From positions 1 to 64,000 of the forward strand of contig NZ_FMVM01000020.1 in assembly GCF_900102085.1 (NCBI RefSeq): a stretch of 64,000 bases of DNA, in the 5' to 3' direction. Origin of the DNA: Paenibacillus polysaccharolyticus. Lineage in GTDB: Bacteria > Bacillota > Bacilli > Paenibacillales > Paenibacillaceae. Positions 37,493 to 44,575 of this stretch are shown here, in pieces (position 1 is the stretch's first letter; every line of letters starts with the position of its first letter). The notes under the pieces were generated by a model, which worked only from the letters and a program-made list of their open reading frames with translations, did not search any database and was not told where the DNA came from. A program made the position numbers and the translations under genes.

Positions 37493-38326
37493 TTACACTG
37501 TATTTTTCTTGGGATCAAGCACATCTCGCAGACTGTCCCCCAGCAAATTAAAAATGATAACCGTGCCAAATATCGCGAGCCCCGGATAGATTAACAGCCA
37601 AGGCGCTGTCTGCAGATATCTTCTGCCTTCATTCAACATCGCTCCCCACTCGGGATCAGGCGGCTGTGCACCAAGTCCGAGAAAGGACAAACCCGAAATC
37701 GACAACATCATGCCGCCCACGTCCATCATCGCCATGACGATCAAGGGTGGCAACATATTCGGCAGAATCGTTCTGCTAATGATCTGGATTTTACGCGCAC
37801 CGCTGAACGCGGCGGCAGTGACGAACTCCTTTTGCTGAAGAGAAATGACCAGGCTTCGGGCCATCCGTGCATACTTTGCCCACCAGACAACTGACAGTGC
37901 GACCACCGTGTTAAATAACCCCGGCCCTAACATGCCTACTACGGCAATAGCAAAAATCAAACCCGGAAATGCCATCAACGTATCGCACAGCCGCATCAGC
38001 AGCGTATCCACCAGCCCTCGCAGAAAACCTGCGACGACACCAACCGCTACGCCTAAGCTGAAAACAATACCGATCATCATAAATGTAAGCAACAGAGAGG
38101 TGCGTGCTCCATATAAAAGTCGAGACAGGACACATCGCCCAAGCTGATCCGTACCGAGTGGATATTCGGGGCTGGATGGCTGCAACACTTTCGCAAAATT
38201 CGTAGCAAGTGGATCATGAGGCGCCAGAAGCGGCGCAATCAGAGCCAGAACGATCCAGCCTGTGGTCAGGGATAGCAAGAAAATAAATAGACGACGTTGT
38301 GTCAGATATGCTCGAATCTTCATCAC
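37493..38326 (-). CDS. Dpp/Nik-type ABC transporter permease (NikC/DppC)
   Basis: A 277-residue membrane permease with about six transmembrane helices. The DppC/NikC signature segment LAPHDPLATNFAKVLQPSSPEYPLGTDQLGRCVLSRLLYGARTSLLL is at residues 33-80, and the EAA-type loop is FVTAAAFSGARKIQIISRTILPN near 165-187. The C-terminal ISGLSFLGLGAQPPDPEWGAMLNEGR is also diagnostic. It follows the NikB-type permease by three bases. Confidence 0.93.
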   Translation of the reverse strand: MMKIRAYLTQRRLFIFLLSLTTGWIVLALIAPLLAPHDPLATNFAKVLQPSSPEYPLGTDQLGRCVLSRLLYGARTSLLLTFMMIGIVFSLGVAVGVVAGFLRGLVDTLLMRLCDTLMAFPGLIFAIAVVGMLGPGLFNTVVALSVVWWAKYARMARSLVISLQQKEFVTAAAFSGARKIQIISRTILPNMLPPLIVMAMMDVGGMMLSISGLSFLGLGAQPPDPEWGAMLNEGRRYLQTAPWLLIYPGLAIFGTVIIFNLLGDSLRDVLDPKKNTV

Positions 38327-38329
38327 TAT

Positions 38330-39268
38330 CTACACATCCACATCCAGTTGAATGCGCGGATCGCGAAGATGTGTCCAGAGATCCACGATCAGATTCAGGG
38401 TGACATAGATGACTGCCATCCAGATTACATAACCCTGTATCAGGGGGTAATCGCGGGTGAAAATGGCATCCACCGCCATCTGTCCTACTCCCGGCCATAC
38501 GAATAAACTCTCCACAATTGCTGCTCCGCCAAGTAGTGCTCCTGTTGTCATGCCTAGCAAGGTCACAATTGGCAACAGTGAATTGGGCAAAATATGTCGC
38601 CAAATAATCATTGATTCCTTCACACCTCTTGCTCTTGCACCCACTACGTAATTCTGGCTTGTCTCCTCCAGCATAACTGCACGAATCTGCCGGCTGTATT
38701 GGGCAATCAATGGAATCGCGAGTGTCGCAGCAGGCAGGATCAGGCTGTTCCAGCCGGAACTACCCATGACCGGCAGCAGCTTCAGCTGCACACCAAATAC
38801 CAGCATCAGCAACATCCCCAGCCAAAAGCTCGGCATGGATAGACCGGCAAACGAAAACAGGCGAATCACATAATCCAGCCCTTGATTCCGGCGTACAGCC
38901 GAAAGAACTCCGAGCGGAAAGGAAATCAAAATCACCAGAAGCATTGCGCTCCCGGTTAACTTGAGCGTTGCTGGAAGGCGGGCCATTAACACATCCAGCA
39001 CCGGACGGTCATATTTATACGACGTGCCAAAGTCTCCAGTGACTACTTGTCCCAGCCATGTGCCATACCGAACCAGAAATGGCTTGTCCAGCCCAAGCTC
39101 TGACCTCACCTGTCTGACCAGTTCATCCGAAGGTGTGACTCCGGTAGACATCAGCATCAGTCTGGCGGGATCTCCAGGAGACAGATACGTTAATAGAAAT
39201 GTCAGGAAGGTGATTCCAAACAGAACGGCGACCAGTTGTAATAACCGTTTAACGATATATCTGCCCAA
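38330..39268 (-). CDS. Dpp/Nik-type ABC transporter permease (NikB/DppB)
   Basis: A 312-residue membrane permease that is the first gene of the riboswitch-controlled operon. It shows the DppB start MGRYIVKRLLQLVAVLFGITFLTFLLTYLSPGDPA, the ELGLDKPFLVRYGTWL extracytoplasmic segment, and the EAA-type loop NYVVGARARGVKESMIIWRHILPNSLLPI near residues 200-228. The start codon is TTG, with GGAAGGGCG about ten bases upstream. A cobalamin riboswitch and terminator lie 80-380 bases upstream, so expression should fall when coenzyme B12 is plentiful. Confidence 0.93.
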   Translation of the reverse strand: MGRYIVKRLLQLVAVLFGITFLTFLLTYLSPGDPARLMLMSTGVTPSDELVRQVRSELGLDKPFLVRYGTWLGQVVTGDFGTSYKYDRPVLDVLMARLPATLKLTGSAMLLVILISFPLGVLSAVRRNQGLDYVIRLFSFAGLSMPSFWLGMLLMLVFGVQLKLLPVMGSSGWNSLILPAATLAIPLIAQYSRQIRAVMLEETSQNYVVGARARGVKESMIIWRHILPNSLLPIVTLLGMTTGALLGGAAIVESLFVWPGVGQMAVDAIFTRDYPLIQGYVIWMAVIYVTLNLIVDLWTHLRDPRIQLDVDV

Positions 39269-39345
39269 TAATAAAACGCCCTTCCCGGTTTAATGCGCGT
39301 GTACGCCTTCATTCTCATTCCATTCAATACAAGCCAATTCAAGCC

Positions 39346-39385
39346 AAAAAAGCGCCCTTTTCCGTTTCACGGGATAAGGACGCCT
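39346..39385 (-). terminator. Terminator of the cobalamin riboswitch expression platform
   Basis: Minus-strand GGCGTCCTTATCC..CGTGAAACG..AAGGGCGC folds back on itself with G-T pairs and ends in TTTTTT. It lies between the riboswitch and the first permease gene, as needed for transcription attenuation. Confidence 0.8.
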
Positions 39386-39439
39386 TAAATAAACAGATTT
39401 TCAGAAAAAATCATGCTCTTTAAACACCTTCCTATCTCC

Positions 39440-39640
39440 CGTAGGGTACTGCTGTGTTTGTCCAACCTGGCAGGTCTCCTGGCTCCAGTATCATTGCCAT
39501 AGCAGCTCCTTCCCGGTCTTCGTAAGACCAGTGGATATGCTGCCTGACTCCTCTGTTACAGTGGCGGGACCGCGCCGGCATCACACCGGACTTCCCTTTT
39601 AAGCTTCTACCCCAGCGGGTAGAGCACCAAGTTCCACATA
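39440..39640 (-). ncRNA. Cobalamin (adenosylcobalamin) riboswitch
   Basis: On the minus strand the B12 box AGCCAGGAGACCTGCC lies at 39469-39484, preceded by the other conserved pieces in order: GGTGCTCTACC, GGGAAGTCCGGTG, the GATGCCGGCGCGGTCCCGCCACTGTAA core and GTCAGGCAGCATATCC. This is a strong match to the class-I cobalamin riboswitch. It is followed by a terminator and then by the Nik/Dpp-type transporter operon. Binding of B12 should stop transcription. Ends are approximate. Confidence 0.93.
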
Positions 39641-39681
39641 TTCAATTCACTAAAAGTTGGTATCTGTTACACTTCTGTATC

Positions 39682-39710
39682 AGTATAGCGGCATACGGAA
39701 TAATGTTCAA
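39682..39710 (-). promoter_or_regulatory. Promoter of the riboswitch-controlled transporter operon
   Basis: Minus-strand -35 TTGAAC (39705-39710), 17-base spacer, -10 TATACT (39682-39687). Transcription begins near 39675, just ahead of the riboswitch. Confidence 0.75.
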
Positions 39711-39745
39711 AACTTTTCTTTCAAAATTTAAAATCATGAATGCGG

Positions 39746-40582
39746 CTAATCTCGCACTCGCGAGCCCTTGGGTGATACCCCCGTCACACGTTTGAACATT
39801 TTGGAAAAAAGCAGCGGGTCGGTGTATCCAACGGAGTGGGCTACTTCACTCACAGACAGCATCGGGTTACGAAGCAACTCCGCTGCACGATTCATGCGAT
39901 ACTCTAAGAAAAAGGCTTGCAGCGACTTGCCATATCGCTCTTTGAACAACCCCGATAAATACGTTCGATCCAGTCCTACCGCATGTGCGATATCCAGAAT
40001 AGAAGTACGCTGGCTATACCGGTTCTCCATAAACTGCACAGCCTGCCGAATATAAGTCTCTTTCGTCGAAAGGAGCGGATTTTCTTCTTCTTTGATCGGT
40101 GAGGATGCGATTAATGCCGCCATAAGTCGGTATAACAGACTTTGATGTAACACATCCCCTCCTGCAACGGAGCTCGTTCCGGCCTGAAGCATCTCGTCAT
40201 ACAGCGCTGCCATCATATTCTTATCATGAGCAGTAAACACCGGGTGCTCCTCGCTTAACTGTGCACGTTGCATAAAAGCCTTCGCCTGTACACCTCTGAA
40301 GCCAAACCATGAATATGTCCAAGGCTCCTCAGCATCGGCCTCATAATGAATGACCGTGTCGGGTAAAATGAGAAATCCTTGGCCCTCGCCCAGAGGATAT
40401 TCCTGATCTCCCATATATACCGTACCATAACCCTCATGTACGTAATGCACGATATAGGAATCACGCACCCCCGGCCCCCAATAGTGGGCAGGATCACATG
40501 CCTCCCATCCATAAAATAACAAGACCAGTTCCATCTGCGTCCAGCCGGCAGAGACCACATTCATTTCAACTTTCCGACTCAT
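39746..40582 (-). CDS. AraC-family regulator with cupin sensor domain
   Basis: A 278-residue regulator. Residues ~25-140 form an AraC-type cupin (YIVHYVHEGYGTVYMGDQEYPLGEGQGFLILPDTVIHYEAD) that should bind a sugar. The C-terminal ~100 residues carry two HTH motifs, ILDIAHAVGLDRTYLSGLFKERYGKSLQAF and VSEVAHSVGYTDPLLFSKMFKRVTGVSPK. The ATG follows AAAGGAGGGG. It is divergent from the GH4 alpha-galactosidase-like gene 226 bases away, so it most likely activates that gene when its sugar (melibiose or raffinose type) is present. A TATGAGC word occurs twice in the shared intergenic region. Confidence 0.93.
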   Translation of the reverse strand: MSRKVEMNVVSAGWTQMELVLLFYGWEACDPAHYWGPGVRDSYIVHYVHEGYGTVYMGDQEYPLGEGQGFLILPDTVIHYEADAEEPWTYSWFGFRGVQAKAFMQRAQLSEEHPVFTAHDKNMMAALYDEMLQAGTSSVAGGDVLHQSLLYRLMAALIASSPIKEEENPLLSTKETYIRQAVQFMENRYSQRTSILDIAHAVGLDRTYLSGLFKERYGKSLQAFFLEYRMNRAAELLRNPMLSVSEVAHSVGYTDPLLFSKMFKRVTGVSPKGSRVRD

Positions 40583-40620
40583 GTTTCCCCTCCTTTCGAC
40601 GATGAGGTTAAAGATATCTT

Positions 40621-40638
40621 AATATGAGCTCACATATT
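40621..40638. promoter_or_regulatory. Possible AraC-regulator operator
   Basis: AATATG-AGCTCA-CATATT is a 6+6 inverted repeat just upstream of the AraC gene. TATGAGC within it recurs near 40755, closer to the GH4 promoter. Confidence 0.35.
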
Positions 40639-40691
40639 CCCTTACCAGTACACACAACAAATTATAACAGGTAGAAGAGAGGAAATCTTGC

Positions 40692-40705
40692 TGAAAACGA
40701 AAACA
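40692..40705. promoter_or_regulatory. Putative cre box upstream of the GH4 gene
   Basis: TGAAAACGAAAACA fits the looser cre consensus TGNAANCGNWNNCW. It lies about 100 bases upstream of the GH4 start. AT-rich context raises the chance of a random match. Confidence 0.45.
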
Positions 40706-40808
40706 AAAATGGGATTATGCCATATTTGAGAGGGTTTGAGCCATAGTGATATGAGCCTGTTCGGCCTATAGTTGGGGTACAACATTTTTCGGGAAGGATG
40801 AAGTTGAA

Positions 40809-42107
40809 ATGAACAAAATTACGTTTCTCGGTGCAGGCAGCACCGTTTTTGTCAAAAATGTATTGGGTGATGTGATGATGACGGAGGCCTTGCAGGACTT
40901 TGAACTGGCCTTGTTTGATATTGATGCTGAACGTCTAAGTGACTCGGAGCGTTTGTTAAAAAGTTTGGCTCAGTCGCTAGGAAGCCGCTGTTCCGTTAAA
41001 ACATACCATGATCGCAAGGAAGCGCTCCGCGGAGCTAAATATGTCATCAATGCCATTCAGGTGGGCGGATATGACCCGTGTACGATTACCGATTTTGAGA
41101 TTCCGAAGAAATACGGCCTGCGTCAAACGATTGCCGATACGCTCGGCATTGGCGGAATCTTCCGTAACTTGCGTACCATTCCGGTGATGCTGGACTTCGC
41201 CAAGGATATGCAGGAAGTGTGCCCGGATGCCTGGTTCCTCAACTATACGAACCCAATGGCTGTGCTCACTAATGTCATGAACGTGCATGGCGGAATTAAA
41301 ACGATCGGTCTGTGTCACAGTGTACAAGTTTGCGTACCTCATCTGTTCGATACGCTGGGGATTGACCAGACGGGTGTCGTTGCCAAAATCGCCGGGATTA
41401 ACCACATGGCATGGCTCCTGGAAGTAACAAAGGATGGTGTCGATCTATATCCTGAGATCAAACGTCTTGCCAGACAGAAACAGCAGGAGACACATGATGA
41501 CATGGTACGTTATGAACTGATGCATCGCTTCGGTTATTATGTTACCGAGTCTTCTGAGCACAGTGCGGAATATCATCCGTATTTTATCAAACGCAACTAT
41601 CCGGAACTGATCGAACGCTTCAACATTCCACTCGATGAGTATCCGCGTCGCTGTGTGAACCAGATTGCAGAATGGAAGGAAATGCGAGAGAAGCTGTTTG
41701 CGAGTGAAAATATTCACCATACCCGCAGCCATGAATATGCTTCGCATATTATGGAAGCGATGGAGACAGACCGTCCTTACAAAATTGGCGGCAACGTTAT
41801 CAACAACGGACTCATCACCAACTTGCCACGCGAAGCTTGTGTAGAGGTTCCTTGTCTGGTCGATGGTTCGGGCATCAACCCAACATATATTGGTGACCTG
41901 CCGCCACAACTGGCAGCGCTGAACCGTACCAATATCAACACCCAGTTGCTCACCATCGAAGCGGCTATGACAGGCAAAAAAGAGCATATCTATCACGCGG
42001 CTATGCTCGATCCGCATACAGCTGCTGAGCTGTCCATGGACGACATCGTGGCGATGTGCGACGATTTGATTGAAGCTCATGGCGACTGGCTGCCTAAATT
42101 TTCATAA
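40809..42107 (+). CDS. melA: GH4 alpha-galactosidase-type glycosidase
   Basis: A 432-residue NAD-dependent, metal-dependent glycoside hydrolase of family 4. The Rossmann start is KITFLGAGSTVFVKNVLGD, then ELALFDIDAERL, NAIQVGGYDPCTITDFEIPKKYGL, NYTNPMAVLTNVM and GLCHSVQ with the metal-binding cysteine/histidine, and GINHMAWLLEV. The block GGYDPCTITDFEIPKKYGLRQTIADTLGIGG is typical of the MelA alpha-galactosidase group rather than 6-phospho-glucosidases. No signal peptide, so it acts in the cytoplasm. AGGATG precedes the ATG, and a strong terminator follows. It is divergent from its likely AraC activator. Galacturonate- or glucuronate-specific GH4 enzymes remain possible. Confidence 0.9.
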   Translation: MNKITFLGAGSTVFVKNVLGDVMMTEALQDFELALFDIDAERLSDSERLLKSLAQSLGSRCSVKTYHDRKEALRGAKYVINAIQVGGYDPCTITDFEIPKKYGLRQTIADTLGIGGIFRNLRTIPVMLDFAKDMQEVCPDAWFLNYTNPMAVLTNVMNVHGGIKTIGLCHSVQVCVPHLFDTLGIDQTGVVAKIAGINHMAWLLEVTKDGVDLYPEIKRLARQKQQETHDDMVRYELMHRFGYYVTESSEHSAEYHPYFIKRNYPELIERFNIPLDEYPRRCVNQIAEWKEMREKLFASENIHHTRSHEYASHIMEAMETDRPYKIGGNVINNGLITNLPREACVEVPCLVDGSGINPTYIGDLPPQLAALNRTNINTQLLTIEAAMTGKKEHIYHAAMLDPHTAAELSMDDIVAMCDDLIEAHGDWLPKFS

Positions 42108-42185
42108 TCTAAACGTTTAGACGTACAAATGAAGATATGTAAACAGAATGTATAACCAGATGCATAACTAAGATATACAAAAGTA

Positions 42186-42227
42186 GCACCGTGCCTTTCG
42201 AAATCGAAGGGGCGGTGCTTTTTTTCA
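42186..42227 (+). terminator. Terminator after the GH4 gene
   Basis: AGCACCGTGCC pairs with GGGCGGTGCT around a TTTCGAAATCGAA-type loop and is followed by seven T. It may also serve the convergent kdpE gene weakly. Confidence 0.85.
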
Positions 42228-42239
42228 CTTATTTTCAGA

Positions 42240-42941
42240 TTACTCCGCAGGCAGTAGAAAACGATATCCGATCCCTGGTTCCGTCTGAATATAGGATGGC
42301 CGGGTGGGATCTTCCTTTAGCTTTTTACGCAAATGACCCACATAAACTCGCAAATAATGGCTGTCCGACTCATGATGATGCGCACCCCATACTTGCTGTA
42401 AAAGCTGGCGCTGGGTAATAATTTTGCCTGCATTCGAGGCAAGCACCTTCAGCATCTCATATTCGGTTGGCGTTAATTTGACCTGTTCTCCGTCCAGCTC
42501 AACCTGTCTTAAAGCCAAATCAATCACCAAGGAGCCAAAACGTAAAATCGGTTCATCGGTTGTTTTGGCCACATGTCGCAGCGCCACTCGAATCCGGGCA
42601 ACCAGTTCACCCATGCCAAACGGTTTCGTCACATAATCATCTGCACCTGCATCCAGTGCGGCAATCTTATCAGCCTCCTGATCTTTTGCTGTCAGCACAA
42701 TAATTGGCACCTGTGACCATTCCCTTATTCGGTGAAGCACGTCCATGCCAGATATGCCTGGCAAACCTAGATCAAGAATGATCAAATCGGGATGCACCAC
42801 ACTTGCCTGCGTAATACCCTCCTCTCCATCAGCACACTCATAATGATCATATTGGTGAGCCTGAAGAGTCACTTTTAGCAGTTTGCGAATCTGCGGTTCA
42901 TCATCAATCACCAGAATGCGAGCCCCTAATGCGGCATTCAT
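42240..42941 (-). CDS. kdpE: Kdp operon response regulator
   Basis: A 233-residue OmpR/PhoB-type regulator. Receiver domain: acidic pair DDE at residues ~13-15, phospho-acceptor aspartate in LIILDLGLPGISGMD near residue 57, lysine in YVTKPF. The C-terminal winged helix reads LTPTEYEMLKVLASNAGKIITQRQLLQQVWG...YLRVYVGHLRKKL. It ends with a typical GIGYRFL. It follows the kinase gene directly (GGAGATTAG before the ATG). It should bind the two TTTAC-type boxes upstream of the operon and switch on kdpFABC at low potassium or high turgor demand. Confidence 0.95.
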   Translation of the reverse strand: MNAALGARILVIDDEPQIRKLLKVTLQAHQYDHYECADGEEGITQASVVHPDLIILDLGLPGISGMDVLHRIREWSQVPIIVLTAKDQEADKIAALDAGADDYVTKPFGMGELVARIRVALRHVAKTTDEPILRFGSLVIDLALRQVELDGEQVKLTPTEYEMLKVLASNAGKIITQRQLLQQVWGAHHHESDSHYLRVYVGHLRKKLKEDPTRPSYIQTEPGIGYRFLLPAE

Positions 42942-44570
42942 CTAATCTCCAACCTCTCCTTGCCCTGTATAGGAAAATGGCATTTCATCCCTTCCCACAG
43001 GCAACTCTATACGTATTCTTGTTCCTCCATCCGGATTGCCCTCAGCATGGATTGTACCTCCGTGAACCTCCACAATACCTTTGCAGATGGCAAGTCCCAG
43101 CCCGGTTCCCGTAATATGCTGCGTGGAGGGTGAGCGATAGAACTTATCAAACACGCGAGTACGCTCCGGTTCCTCAATCCCAACACCCTGATCATCTACG
43201 ATGAAGGTCACACAACGCTGTCTCGGTTCATTCTTCACCCTTATGATCACCATGCTCTCGTCGGGTGAATATTTGAATGCATTGCTGACGATATTCACAA
43301 GTACCTGCTCAAGCAGCACCTCATCTCCGTCAAAAAAAACCGGTTCTTCCGGCAGTTGTACCGTAACTTCACGATGAGGACTGAATTCTCTGACTTTTGC
43401 CAAAACAACGCTAATCATATCCCCTACATCACACCATTTGCGATTAAGTTGTAGCATACCGCTCTCCAGCCGCACCATGCCAAGCAAGTTGGTTACGAGA
43501 CGATTCATACGCAACGCGCCGTCACGGATGTTACCAGTCAATTCCAGGCGATCCTCGGGTGTAAAAAGACTGTCATTCTCTATCAGCCCTGTGGCTGAAC
43601 CGATAATGGCAGTTAACGGCGTACGTAGCTCATGGGATACCGAATCCAGCAGCGCAGTTCGGATGCGCTCTGATTCAGCGGTAACTTGAGCAAGGCGCGC
43701 TTCCTCAGCCAGCTTCACCCGGGCGATTGCACCTGCCGCAAGACTGCCGCAGGCTTCCAGCAGCTGGCCCTGTTCCTGTTGCTTCTCCGGCTCACTAGTA
43801 GTCATGTATACAGCAAGTACACCGTGAATGTGGTTCTCTGTTTGCAGCGGAACATACAGCCCCGCCGATTCACCCAGCTTGGGCGATCCTTTGCCTGCGG
43901 TCTGTCCCTGTTTGTAGACCCAATCCGCGATAGCCAGCTCCGAAGAACGGCTTCCCCAGGCATTCTTCTCTGTCCCGATCTCAGACGCAGGTCTCTGTTT
44001 CGTCCAAAGCTTCAGTTCACCCTGCTGATCCGGCAGATATATGGCGGCTGGACTTCCGAGCATAAGGGATATCTGGCTCGTCATGTTATCCAACAAGGTA
44101 TCCAGATTAGTAATTGCAGTGATCTGTCGACTAAGATCATACAGGGCATTCGTTGTGGCTTCACGAGATTTAACCCGATCCAGCTGTTGCCGTAAACGTC
44201 CGGCGAGACTTGCCGTCATGACGGCGACAGCCAAATACACCCCAAACGAAATCAGATATCGCAAATCCTCTATCGTAAAACTGAGATAAGGTGGAACAAA
44301 AAAGAAATCAAACATGACAACACTAAGGGTCGCTGCATATACTGCTGGCCCCATTCCCCAATATACAGCACTAATCAGTATAGGAAACAGGTACACCAAT
44401 GCAACGTTGACCAAGTCATCACTCATCCCGATGATATGAAGCAGTACGGTTAACAGGATGATGGTAAGTGTTACCCATATATAGGCGGGAACCCTTTTCC
44501 AACGAGAGATCCCCTGTAAGCTTTCCTGATCTTTGCCCTCTTCCTGATGTTCAGACAAATTCAATTCCAC
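42942..44570 (-). CDS. kdpD: KdpD C-terminal half: membrane sensor histidine kinase
   Basis: A 542-residue histidine kinase equal to the C-terminal two-thirds of a normal KdpD. Four membrane helices (DUF4118) lie at about residues 30-125, a GAF-like domain at about 145-280, the phospho-acceptor in SVSHELRTPLTAIIGSATG near residue 312, and a HATPase domain with N box NIVSNAFKYS and G boxes DQGVGIE and GTGLGLAICKGIVEVHGG. It lacks the N-terminal KdpD and USP domains, which are on the upstream ORF. The start is a GTG five bases after the upstream stop, with no clear Shine-Dalgarno; translational coupling is likely. Confidence 0.9.
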   Translation of the reverse strand: MELNLSEHQEEGKDQESLQGISRWKRVPAYIWVTLTIILLTVLLHIIGMSDDLVNVALVYLFPILISAVYWGMGPAVYAATLSVVMFDFFFVPPYLSFTIEDLRYLISFGVYLAVAVMTASLAGRLRQQLDRVKSREATTNALYDLSRQITAITNLDTLLDNMTSQISLMLGSPAAIYLPDQQGELKLWTKQRPASEIGTEKNAWGSRSSELAIADWVYKQGQTAGKGSPKLGESAGLYVPLQTENHIHGVLAVYMTTSEPEKQQEQGQLLEACGSLAAGAIARVKLAEEARLAQVTAESERIRTALLDSVSHELRTPLTAIIGSATGLIENDSLFTPEDRLELTGNIRDGALRMNRLVTNLLGMVRLESGMLQLNRKWCDVGDMISVVLAKVREFSPHREVTVQLPEEPVFFDGDEVLLEQVLVNIVSNAFKYSPDESMVIIRVKNEPRQRCVTFIVDDQGVGIEEPERTRVFDKFYRSPSTQHITGTGLGLAICKGIVEVHGGTIHAEGNPDGGTRIRIELPVGRDEMPFSYTGQGEVGD

Positions 44571-44575
44571 CCGCT

